From: Collinsella sp.
GTDB lineage: Bacteria; Actinomycetota; Coriobacteriia; Coriobacteriales; Coriobacteriaceae
Assembly: GCA_018382295.1 (NCBI GenBank)
Contig: JAGZQF010000015.1
Span: 1-34,857 of the forward strand
Direction of reading: 5' to 3'
DNA: 34,857 bases
Position 1 is the stretch's first letter. Each line of letters opens with the position of its first letter. A model generated the notes under the pieces. It was given only the letters and a program-made list of their open reading frames with translations, had not been told where the DNA came from and ran no database searches. A program made the position numbers and the translations under genes. Below, in pieces: positions 23,215 to 30,731 of the stretch.

Positions 23215-25011
23215 GTGTCTGAACAGGCAAATGTTGATTGTGCTGCTGGCTTTGGCGTGCGCTTGATCGGCTGTGCCGACGATGCGGCTTTGCCCATTGG
23301 CATGCACGACTATGCGGAGGCTCTTGGTTGCTGCACGCTGGTCGACAAGACCATGTTTATTGCAGATGTGTTGGACTGCGACGCGTCCGTTGTGGTGTGC
23401 TGTCGACCCGAGGGTTTTGGCAAGAGCATGAACTTGTCGATGCTCAGGGCTTTTCTGGAGCGTCCAGCGGTCGGTCGCGCTGGTCAGCGTTTGTTTGCCG
23501 ATGCTCAGATTTGGGATGCAGACGGCGGGCACTATCGGGATGAGTACGCTTGCTATCCGGTGATATCGCTGGACTTTTCTGGCGCTGCGAGGCGTGGTGC
23601 CGCTATTGCCGACGTCGCGCGCGATGCTCTTTCGGGCGAGTGCGCCCGTCTGCTGGCGCTTTTGGAGGCTCCGGATTTAGCTCGAGACAAGGTGCGTCAC
23701 ATCGAACGCGTCGCGCGTGGCGTGGCGAGCGCGGACGAGGTTGACTCGGTGCTCGGTGTGCTCATTGAGCTGCTGGAGATGGCCTGCGATGAGCAGGTTG
23801 TATTGCTCGTTGATGGGTACGATGCGGCGTGGTCTCGCCGTGTGAGCGCGAGGGACGCTTCCGACGCCGATCCGGCAGGGCTATTCGATCGCGTGCTGTT
23901 CGACGCCATTGCCACTGCGCGTGATTCGTTGCTGCTGACGTGTCTGATGGGGGAGCGTCCCAGTCCTGCCGAAGCGGCGCTTTCTTCGCGCGGCTGCTCG
24001 TATTGTCTGACGACGCCGCTGTCGGCGTGGTGTGACCGATGTTTCGGTTTTTCGGATGCCGAGGTCGAGGCTCTTTTGAATCATGCTGGGCGCGAGGAAT
24101 ACCTGGATGATGCGCGTGAATGGCTCGAGGGGTATCGGTTTGGCAGGGCCTATTGCTCGAGTCCAGAGCGTGTGATCGGTTTTCTGGGCCGAGGCTGCAC
24201 GGCGCCTGTGCGTGCCGATCTGTATGGATATGCCGATTGCCTGAGTAGGGTAGTTGCCTGGTGGAATCTCGACCGCCTTTCGGTCTTGTTTGATTTGCTC
24301 GAGGCCCATGGGTGCGCTGAGGTCCCGCTTTGTTTGGGCACTGCAGAGCCAGATGTCTCGCCTGACGATGGCATGTGGACAGCGCTGTATCTGTCCGGTT
24401 TTCTCACGACGGATATGACTGAGGAGCCGGAGCATGGCGATCGCCTCCGTGCTTTGCGATTGCCCAATAACGAGCTTCGCCAGGCCTTGCGTCTAGTGAT
24501 TGTTGAGTGGTTTGAGTGCGCTGCCGAAGACATTCGAGACGTCGATGCGTTTCGCGACGGGCTGTGCCATGGGAACGAGGATACCGTGAGGCGGGCGCTA
24601 AGCCGCATCTTAGGAGATGCGGGAATCGGTGCGACCGACCCAGATACACCGCTGCCATATCACCTACTCTTGCAAGGACTCTGCTTTGGATTGCCGGGCT
24701 ATGCCAATCCTGCTTCGAGGCGAAAGTGTGGCGCGGATCGCTGGGACATCCAGGTTTTTCCTACGGGCGTCGTGTTCGACATAGCCGATACGATCGGTAT
24801 GCTCGATGAACGTCCGCTGATAACGATTAACATGATGTATGACCCCGGTGTGGATGCGCTGGGCCTGGAATTGCTGGCCGTGCAGGCGCTGCTCGATATA
24901 GAGCGCGACGGCATCGACGAAATCCGTGTGCCGCGACCCGGCGTGGGTCGCATGCGCTGGGGGTTCGGTTTTGATGAGCAGCGTGTGTCCGTGGTGTGCC
25001 AACGTCTGTAG
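23215..25011 (+). CDS. Degenerate AAA-ATPase-like / PD-(D/E)XK nuclease-like protein
   Basis: The GTG at 23215 is preferred because GGGGGGAA lies eight bases before it; the frame is open to 23095. The 598-residue protein follows the plan of proteins with an AAA-ATPase-like N-terminal domain and a PD-(D/E)XK-like C-terminal domain. Matching parts are LVDKTMFIADVL, the P-loop region CRPEGFGKSMNLSMLRAFLE (family: RPRRFGKT/S), LFADAQIW, YPVISLDFS, and late YHLLLQGL. Key residues differ: the P-loop has EG for RR, the Walker B reads LLVDGYD rather than LIDEYD, and where the nuclease E-x-K should be the sequence is LITINMMYDPG. Thus it is probably inactive or repurposed. The natural role of the family is unknown. 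Confidence 0.8.
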   Translation: MSEQANVDCAAGFGVRLIGCADDAALPIGMHDYAEALGCCTLVDKTMFIADVLDCDASVVVCCRPEGFGKSMNLSMLRAFLERPAVGRAGQRLFADAQIWDADGGHYRDEYACYPVISLDFSGAARRGAAIADVARDALSGECARLLALLEAPDLARDKVRHIERVARGVASADEVDSVLGVLIELLEMACDEQVVLLVDGYDAAWSRRVSARDASDADPAGLFDRVLFDAIATARDSLLLTCLMGERPSPAEAALSSRGCSYCLTTPLSAWCDRCFGFSDAEVEALLNHAGREEYLDDAREWLEGYRFGRAYCSSPERVIGFLGRGCTAPVRADLYGYADCLSRVVAWWNLDRLSVLFDLLEAHGCAEVPLCLGTAEPDVSPDDGMWTALYLSGFLTTDMTEEPEHGDRLRALRLPNNELRQALRLVIVEWFECAAEDIRDVDAFRDGLCHGNEDTVRRALSRILGDAGIGATDPDTPLPYHLLLQGLCFGLPGYANPASRRKCGADRWDIQVFPTGVVFDIADTIGMLDERPLITINMMYDPGVDALGLELLAVQALLDIERDGIDEIRVPRPGVGRMRWGFGFDEQRVSVVCQRL

Positions 25012-25028
25012 CGGCGGGCGAAAGCCCT

Positions 25029-26051
25029 TTACTGTTCCGTGTCCTTCAGGGGCGGCATGGGCTTCCAGTTGGGGTCCTTGACGATCTTACGGGCGTCCTT
25101 CATGCCACGGCGCAGCGCCGGAATACCGGTCTTAAAGCACTTGTCAACGGCGGCCAGGCGAATGAACTCCTTGCAGAAGGTCGCGGCGTTGCCCAGACGG
25201 AACAGCATGGGGTGATAGTCGCCATAGATCTGCATGTAGCGGGCCAGATAACCGCGGTTGCGCATGATGTAGTAGCGGTTGGTGTCGCTCGTAGAGTTGA
25301 GCTGGCGCTTGCCGGCGATATCCCAGTTAGAGACAGCGCGGGCACGCTTGAGCACCACGTCGGCAACAACGGCGGCGGGGAAGTGCTGGCTGGCCACGTA
25401 GCCGTAGCAGGCATCGTCGCCGTAGATGAAGAATCGCGCATCCGGCAGGCCGATCTTGTCGACCACGCGGCGCGAGAACAGGCCGCCTTCAAAGCACAAC
25501 TGGTTCATGGCGCGGTAGCCCTTGGGGCCCAGGTCCCACTTAGCGATGGGGTTGGGGATACCAAGCGAAAGGATGAGCTGGTACTGCCAAAAGAAGGCGC
25601 CGCCGTCAAAGTCCAGGCGCGAACCCTGGATGACATCGTAGCGGTCGGTCCACTTGGCAAGACGCTCGATGCCTTCGGGGATGACGAGCACGTCGTCGTC
25701 CATCACCCAGAACCACTGGGCGCCCCGGTCGTAGGCGCATTTGGTGCCGGCGGAGAAGCCACCTGCACCGCCGCCGTTTTCGAGCTGTGGTGCGTAGATG
25801 ACGCGGTCAGTGCCGCCCTTCGCGTCGGGCTGTTCGATGTCGGTGCCCCACAGGTTGGCCAGGCGCTCGTTGAATGCGGTGCACATGGCCTCGGTCTCAC
25901 GCGAATTCTCGTTATCGACGATCACGATGCGCCAGGGCGCTGCCGTAAGCTCGGTCATGGAGTCGAACAAGTTGGCCAGGAGTTCCTGGCGCTTGTACGT
26001 AACGACGACAATGGCGAGCTTATCGATGGGAGCGGGAAGGGTTGAAGGCAT
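25029..26051 (-). CDS. GT2 glycosyltransferase, galactofuranosyl/rhamnosyltransferase-like
   Basis: The ATG at 26051 is chosen because GAAAGGA lies upstream; the longer frame has no site. The 340-residue protein has the GT2 start LAIVVVTYKRQELLANLFDS, GGAGGFSAGTKCAYDRG, the metal-binding WVMDDDVLVIPEG and the acceptor-side FFIYGDDACYGYVA, a pattern shared with GlfT-like transferases that add galactofuranose or rhamnose to surface glycans. No transmembrane segments were seen, so it probably works at the inner membrane face on a lipid-linked acceptor. It is divergent from the five-gene glycosyltransferase run. Sugar and linkage are unknown. Confidence 0.88.
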   Translation of the reverse strand: MPSTLPAPIDKLAIVVVTYKRQELLANLFDSMTELTAAPWRIVIVDNENSRETEAMCTAFNERLANLWGTDIEQPDAKGGTDRVIYAPQLENGGGAGGFSAGTKCAYDRGAQWFWVMDDDVLVIPEGIERLAKWTDRYDVIQGSRLDFDGGAFFWQYQLILSLGIPNPIAKWDLGPKGYRAMNQLCFEGGLFSRRVVDKIGLPDARFFIYGDDACYGYVASQHFPAAVVADVVLKRARAVSNWDIAGKRQLNSTSDTNRYYIMRNRGYLARYMQIYGDYHPMLFRLGNAATFCKEFIRLAAVDKCFKTGIPALRRGMKDARKIVKDPNWKPMPPLKDTEQ

Positions 26052-26307
26052 GGGGCAATATATCCTTTCACGCGCGGCGGGTGAGTGCAGCGCGGAAGCT
26101 ATCGAATACGTCCTTGGGACTGTCCTATTGTAAAGGCTCGGCGCACCTTGGCGGCAAGCTTTGAATAAAACGCAGGAACCTGCCATGGGCCCGCCGCATG
26201 ACGTGGGGCCGCTTTGCCCGCAAGAGGCTCCATAGATTATATAAACGCCCGCTGGCGCGCTGACCCTTTGATACCATGAAACGGCAGGTATTTCCTAAGG
26301 AGCACAT
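26052..26307. other. Divergent intergenic region of the glycosyltransferase locus
   Basis: This gap should hold promoters for both directions. Candidate -10 elements are TATATA (26238-26243, plus) and TACAAT (26127-26132, minus), both without a convincing -35. No gene is supported. Confidence 0.4.
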
Positions 26308-27411
26308 TTGTCTACTAACGCCTCTGGCAGCCCTGTTCTGTCGCTGCTTATTCCCATTTACAATGTTCAGCGCTACCTGCGCGAGTGCCTCGATTCCGCC
26401 CTGGTGCAGACGCTCAAGGATATTGAGATCATCTGCATTAACGACGGGTCGACCGACAACTCGCCGGCGATTATCCGCGAGTATATGGAGCGCGATGGGC
26501 GCGTCAAGATGATCGACAAGGCCAACAGCGGCTACGGCGACTCGATGAACCACGGCCTGGAGATGGCGCGTGGCAAGTACGTTGGCATCTTGGAGTCCGA
26601 TGACTTTATGGCGCCCGACGCACTCGAAAAGCTCGTCTCGGCCGCCGATAGCAATAATGCCGACTTTGCGAAGGCGAACTTTGATTTCTACTGGTCTAAG
26701 CCCGAGGAGCGCCGTTCGCTGCACGAGATGTTTAAAGCCAAGGACTGTGGCAAGCCGGTGCACCCGAGCGATACGACTCAGTTCTTTAAGCAAAAGCCGT
26801 CGATTTGGTCGGCCGTGTACCGTCGCGATTTTCTTGAGCGCAACGGCATTACGTTCCTGCCGACTCCGGGGGCATCCTTTCAGGACACGTCATTCGCCTT
26901 TAAGGTGATCGCGTGCGCCGATAAGGCTGTTTACCTGCATGATGCCGTGCTGTCGTATCGCCAGGACAACGAGAATTCTTCGGTCAATTCTTCGGCTAAG
27001 GTCTTTTGCGTCAATACCGAGTATGCCGAGATTGAGCGTTGGATTCGAGAGGATTATGCCCGCGGCCACGCAAGCGGCGATGTCGCGCGCATGCTCAAGT
27101 TCAACCAGCTCATTAAGTACGATTCGTACATGTGGAACTACGTGCGCCTGGCGCCCAAGTTCTATAAGGAGTTCCTGGTTCAGATGGCCAAGGAGTTCCA
27201 AGCGGCCTTGGACGCGGGGGAGTTTTCGCTTGACGACCTCAAGCCGTGGAAGCGTGCGAATCTCACTGCTATCCTCAGAGATCCTGAGGGCTGGGTTGAC
27301 GAGCATCCGAGTTTTGCGACGGATGGTGCCTTGGGCCGTGCTAAGTATTACGCCTCGGTTGGAGGGCCAGGCGTGGTCGCTGCCTTCCTCATCGAATCGC
27401 TGAGGGGGTAG
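26308..27411 (+). CDS. GT2 family glycosyltransferase, TTG start (paralogue A)
   Basis: The 367-residue enzyme starts at TTG with AAGGAG five bases before it; no ATG fits better. The N-terminal GT-A domain has LSLLIPIYNVQRYLRECLDS, ICINDGSTDNSP, NSGYGDSMNHGLEMARGKYV and the metal-binding LESDDFMAPDALEK. The catalytic-side segment KPSIWSAVYRRDFL is followed by LPTPGASFQDTSFAFKV and the late RQDNENSSVN. The C-terminal 100 residues are helical and specific to this subgroup. It is closely related to the gene at 28533 and probably transfers a sugar in capsule or wall-polysaccharide synthesis. It heads a five-gene run with short gaps. Confidence 0.9.
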   Translation: MSTNASGSPVLSLLIPIYNVQRYLRECLDSALVQTLKDIEIICINDGSTDNSPAIIREYMERDGRVKMIDKANSGYGDSMNHGLEMARGKYVGILESDDFMAPDALEKLVSAADSNNADFAKANFDFYWSKPEERRSLHEMFKAKDCGKPVHPSDTTQFFKQKPSIWSAVYRRDFLERNGITFLPTPGASFQDTSFAFKVIACADKAVYLHDAVLSYRQDNENSSVNSSAKVFCVNTEYAEIERWIREDYARGHASGDVARMLKFNQLIKYDSYMWNYVRLAPKFYKEFLVQMAKEFQAALDAGEFSLDDLKPWKRANLTAILRDPEGWVDEHPSFATDGALGRAKYYASVGGPGVVAAFLIESLRG

Positions 27412-27417
27412 GTCGGC

Positions 27418-28458
27418 ATGGGAGAGGCCTCGTGTCCTAAAGCTACCATTGTCGTCCCCGTTTACAACTCTGCGCGCTCCATTCAGCGATGCGTTGATTC
27501 GCTGTTGGCCCAGTCCGAGCGCTCGATTCAGGTTGTCTGCGTCAACGACGGTTCGACTGATGATTCGTTGAACGTGTTACGCCAGATCGCGCAGGCCGAC
27601 GATCGCGTACTGGTGATTGACCAGGAAAACGCGGGCGTCTCGTGTGCTCGCAATGCCGGTATCGATGCCGCCGAGGGCGAGACCGTCTTTTTTGTGGACG
27701 CCGACGATTACATCGATGCCCGGACGGTCGAGCACGTGCTGCATTCCATGGAGTCTGCAGATGCCGAGGCCGCCGTTTTTGGCGGCGTCTGTGAACCTGC
27801 CGATGCTGCCCCCAAGCGCGTCCAGCAACTCATGAGCCCCAAAGCTGGTACCTTCGGCGCCCGTGATCCCCAACTGCTGTTCCATTCGAATGCGCAGCCC
27901 TATGCCTGCCGTGCGGCTTTTTCGTGCGAGCTGCTCAATCGCGAAGGCATTCGCTTCGCCCCCGGTTTGGCTTTGGGCGAGGACGTCGTCTTCCAATTTG
28001 CGGCTTATGCGCTTGCCCGCAAGACCGTCGTCATGCCGGACAAGTTCTACCACTACGTGATGGAGAGCGAATCGGCGACGCACGAGTTCAACGGTGCCGA
28101 GGCTCGCGCCAAAAAGCTTGACGCCCACATGAGGATGCTCGAGGAGGTCTTGGAGGACTGGGCGGCCTACGGTCTTTTAGACCTGTGCCCCGGCGAGCTG
28201 ATAACTTGGTTTTTGGACCTAATTGTGTTCGACCTGGCGCGCTTGGATGCCGATGACTTCTATCGCGTGGCGGCTCGCGTCAACATGGACCTCACGACGT
28301 TTTTGGGAACGGAGTGGGCGGATATGCCTGCTAAGGGTGCCGTTCGTCGTGTTGCCCATAAGCTCGTTGCGGCGACCTCGGGCGTTTCGATGGCAGACGC
28401 CACGCTGTTCTATCTTTCGACTCGCGGTCTCAAAGCCTGCCTGGAGCGCTTTCTCTAA
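27418..28458 (+). CDS. GT2 family glycosyltransferase
   Basis: The 346-residue protein begins six bases after the previous gene. It has ATIVVPVYNSARSIQRCVDS, VCVNDGSTDDSL, the NAGVSCARNAGIDAAEGETV donor-site segment, FFVDADDYID as metal-binding motif and LGEDVVFQFAAYALARKTVV with the conserved acidic ED. It differs from its neighbours after the GT-A domain. Role in the same surface glycan is inferred from context. Confidence 0.9.
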   Translation: MGEASCPKATIVVPVYNSARSIQRCVDSLLAQSERSIQVVCVNDGSTDDSLNVLRQIAQADDRVLVIDQENAGVSCARNAGIDAAEGETVFFVDADDYIDARTVEHVLHSMESADAEAAVFGGVCEPADAAPKRVQQLMSPKAGTFGARDPQLLFHSNAQPYACRAAFSCELLNREGIRFAPGLALGEDVVFQFAAYALARKTVVMPDKFYHYVMESESATHEFNGAEARAKKLDAHMRMLEEVLEDWAAYGLLDLCPGELITWFLDLIVFDLARLDADDFYRVAARVNMDLTTFLGTEWADMPAKGAVRRVAHKLVAATSGVSMADATLFYLSTRGLKACLERFL

Positions 28459-28501
28459 TTCCAAGCGCTGCCGCCCGCCGCAACTCGGCTGCTAAAATAA
28501 C

Positions 28502-28527
28502 CCTGTTATACGCTATTCAACAGGAGG
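28502..28527 (+). promoter_or_regulatory. Inverted repeat overlapping a ribosome binding site
   Basis: CCTGTT (28502-28507) and AACAGG (28519-28524) can pair, and the second arm overlaps AGGAGG (28522-28527), the ribosome binding site of the next gene. The pairing is short and could partly hide the site. The 74-base gap is the longest within the glycosyltransferase run. Confidence 0.35.
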
Positions 28528-28532
28528 TTCTC

Positions 28533-29651
28533 TTGCAGAACTCTGATACCCCTAAAGTTTCGCTGCTTGTTCCCATCTGCAATGTTGAGCGCTACCTGCG
28601 CGAGTGCCTCGATTCCGCCGTGGCGCAGACGCTCAAGGACATCGAGATCATCTGCATCAACGACGGTTCTACCGATAGTTCGCCAGATATCATCCGCGAG
28701 TACATGGAGCGCGATGAGCGCGTCAAGATGATCGACAAGGCCAACAGCGGCTACGGCGACTCGATGAACCGCGGCCTGGAGACGGCGCGCGGCGAGTACG
28801 TGGGCATCCTTGAGTCCGACGACTTTATGTTTGAGGATTCGCTCCAAAAGCTGGTCGCCAAGGCCGATGCTGAGCATGCCGATGTCGTTAAGGGCGACTT
28901 TTACCTGTATTGGTCCACGCCCAGCGAGCGCCGTGAGCTGTTTGGGATCATCGACGAGCATATGACGGGCGCCGCGTATCGCCCCGTCGATCACCCGGGC
29001 ATCTTCTACCGCAAACCTTCCATTTGGTCGGCTATCTATCGGCGCGCGTTCCTCAACGACAATCAGATTCGGTTCCTTCCCACGCCGGGTGCCTCGTATC
29101 AGGACGCAGGCTTTAACTTTAAGGTTTGGGCTTGCGCCGAGCGTGCCGCGTTTATTGCGGACCCCATTTTGTGCTATCGCCAGGATAACGAGAAGAGCTC
29201 CGTTAATTCGCCCAACAAGGTGTTTTGCGTGTGCGACGAGTATGTCGAGATGCAGCGCTTTTTGGACGAGCGTCCCGAGCTCAAGGCTCAGCTTCAGGGC
29301 ATTTTAATGCGCATGAAGGTCGATACGTACCGTTGGAATGATGAGCGCCTGGTCGATGAGTTGCGTGAGCAGTTTTGGGAGAAGGCATCTCCCGAGCTCA
29401 AGGCCGATTGGGATGCCGGTCGCTTTGACCTGTCGCTCTTCGACCCGCGCGGCGAGACCGACTTGCGACTGATGGTCAAGTCGCCCCGCGCTTATATTGA
29501 TTCGCGCTTTGGCTTTAAAAAGCCTGGCAAGATCAATACGTTTAAACATTACTTTAAGATCGGCGGCCTGCCGCTGGTTTGGCGCGTGCTGACGTATCAG
29601 CGCACCTACGGCGACAACCCGCACCCTGATGACGTTCCCGCCGCACAGTAG
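28533..29651 (+). CDS. GT2 family glycosyltransferase, TTG start (paralogue B)
   Basis: The 372-residue enzyme starts at TTG with AGGAGG five bases before it. Its GT-A domain (LLVPICNVERYLRECLDS, ICINDGSTDSSP, NSGYGDSMNRGLETARGEYV, LESDDFMFEDSLQK) is nearly the same as that of the gene at 26308, and the KPSIWSAIYRRAFL and LPTPGASYQDAGFNFKV segments are shared. The C-terminal third diverges. The two are a duplicated pair that may have different acceptors. Confidence 0.9.
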   Translation: MQNSDTPKVSLLVPICNVERYLRECLDSAVAQTLKDIEIICINDGSTDSSPDIIREYMERDERVKMIDKANSGYGDSMNRGLETARGEYVGILESDDFMFEDSLQKLVAKADAEHADVVKGDFYLYWSTPSERRELFGIIDEHMTGAAYRPVDHPGIFYRKPSIWSAIYRRAFLNDNQIRFLPTPGASYQDAGFNFKVWACAERAAFIADPILCYRQDNEKSSVNSPNKVFCVCDEYVEMQRFLDERPELKAQLQGILMRMKVDTYRWNDERLVDELREQFWEKASPELKADWDAGRFDLSLFDPRGETDLRLMVKSPRAYIDSRFGFKKPGKINTFKHYFKIGGLPLVWRVLTYQRTYGDNPHPDDVPAAQ

Positions 29652-29663
29652 GAGCGAGTGATT

Positions 29664-30731
29664 ATGGCTACCCCCAAGATTTCCGTTGTCGTTCCCATCT
29701 ACAAAGTGGAGGAGTGCCTGGCCTGGTGCCTGGACTCCCTGCTTGCGCAGGACATGCCCGATTGGGAAGGCGTGTTAGTCAACGATGGCTCGCCGGACGG
29801 TTCGCGCGATATTGCGGCTGCCTATTGCGATAAGGACGCGCGCTTTAGGCTGGTTGATAAGGAGAACGGCGGCCTGTCGAGTGCACGTAATGCAGGCATC
29901 GCTGCGTCCACGGCGTCTATCGTCGCGTTTTTGGATTCCGACGACCGCTTTACGCCCGATGCATGCCGCGTGATCGTCGATACCTTTGAGCGCGAGGACT
30001 GCGACGTTTTGACCTTTGGCGCGAGTCCGTATCCGCTGGAGGCGGGGTATCCGTGGCTTAACTATGTGCTGAGCCCGCGCGATGTGTCGTTTGAAGGCTA
30101 TAGCTCCGACCTGCTGTTTAAGGAAGCTTCTCGCCCTTTTGCATGGCGCACTGCCTGCAAGCGTGAGTTTTTGCTGGGCAACGGGATCGTGTTCGACGAA
30201 ACCGTTAAGTATGGCGAGGACCAGGTCTTCGATTTTGCCGTGTACGGTCGTTCGCGCAAGACCGCGCTTATCTCGAGCAAGCTGTATGACTACCGCGTGG
30301 CGCGCAAGGGTTCGCTCATGGATACCATGCGCTATGACGACGAGACGCGTCTGCTGGAGCATGTGAAGATTTACTCCGCTGTGCTGGCTGACTGGCAGCG
30401 CGACGGTCTCGATGTCCAGTATGCCGATGACCTGGCGTACTTCCTATGCGATCTGGTGCTGTACGATGCGCTCAGGTTGCTGGGTTCGGACTGCGGCAAG
30501 GTGTTTGCTGCCGTTGCCACGGCGCTTGCCGGTTCTGCCGTGGGCGGCGATGCTGCGCTCGCACAATGCGCTCCTTCTGTTGCCGCTATGGTGCGTGCGG
30601 CGCTTACCAGCAAGGCCCCCAATGCCCGTGCATGTAAAAAGCTCATGTTCGATTACGACGTCTTGAGGTTTGGGCGCCTGGGTGCCTGCAAACGCATGGC
30701 AGCGAACGCCCTGGGAAAGCGAGAAGTGTAG
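29664..30731 (+). CDS. GT2 family glycosyltransferase
   Basis: The ATG at 29664 is preferred over GTG at 29658 because GGAG (29651-29654) is at a better distance. The 355-residue enzyme has ISVVVPIYKVEECLAWCLDS, LVNDGSPDGSRDIAA, NGGLSSARNAGIAAST, FLDSDDRFTPDA as metal-binding motif, and VKYGEDQVFDFAVYGRSRKT. The stop codon directly abuts the next gene's start, so the pair is translationally linked. Confidence 0.9.
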   Translation: MATPKISVVVPIYKVEECLAWCLDSLLAQDMPDWEGVLVNDGSPDGSRDIAAAYCDKDARFRLVDKENGGLSSARNAGIAASTASIVAFLDSDDRFTPDACRVIVDTFEREDCDVLTFGASPYPLEAGYPWLNYVLSPRDVSFEGYSSDLLFKEASRPFAWRTACKREFLLGNGIVFDETVKYGEDQVFDFAVYGRSRKTALISSKLYDYRVARKGSLMDTMRYDDETRLLEHVKIYSAVLADWQRDGLDVQYADDLAYFLCDLVLYDALRLLGSDCGKVFAAVATALAGSAVGGDAALAQCAPSVAAMVRAALTSKAPNARACKKLMFDYDVLRFGRLGACKRMAANALGKREV

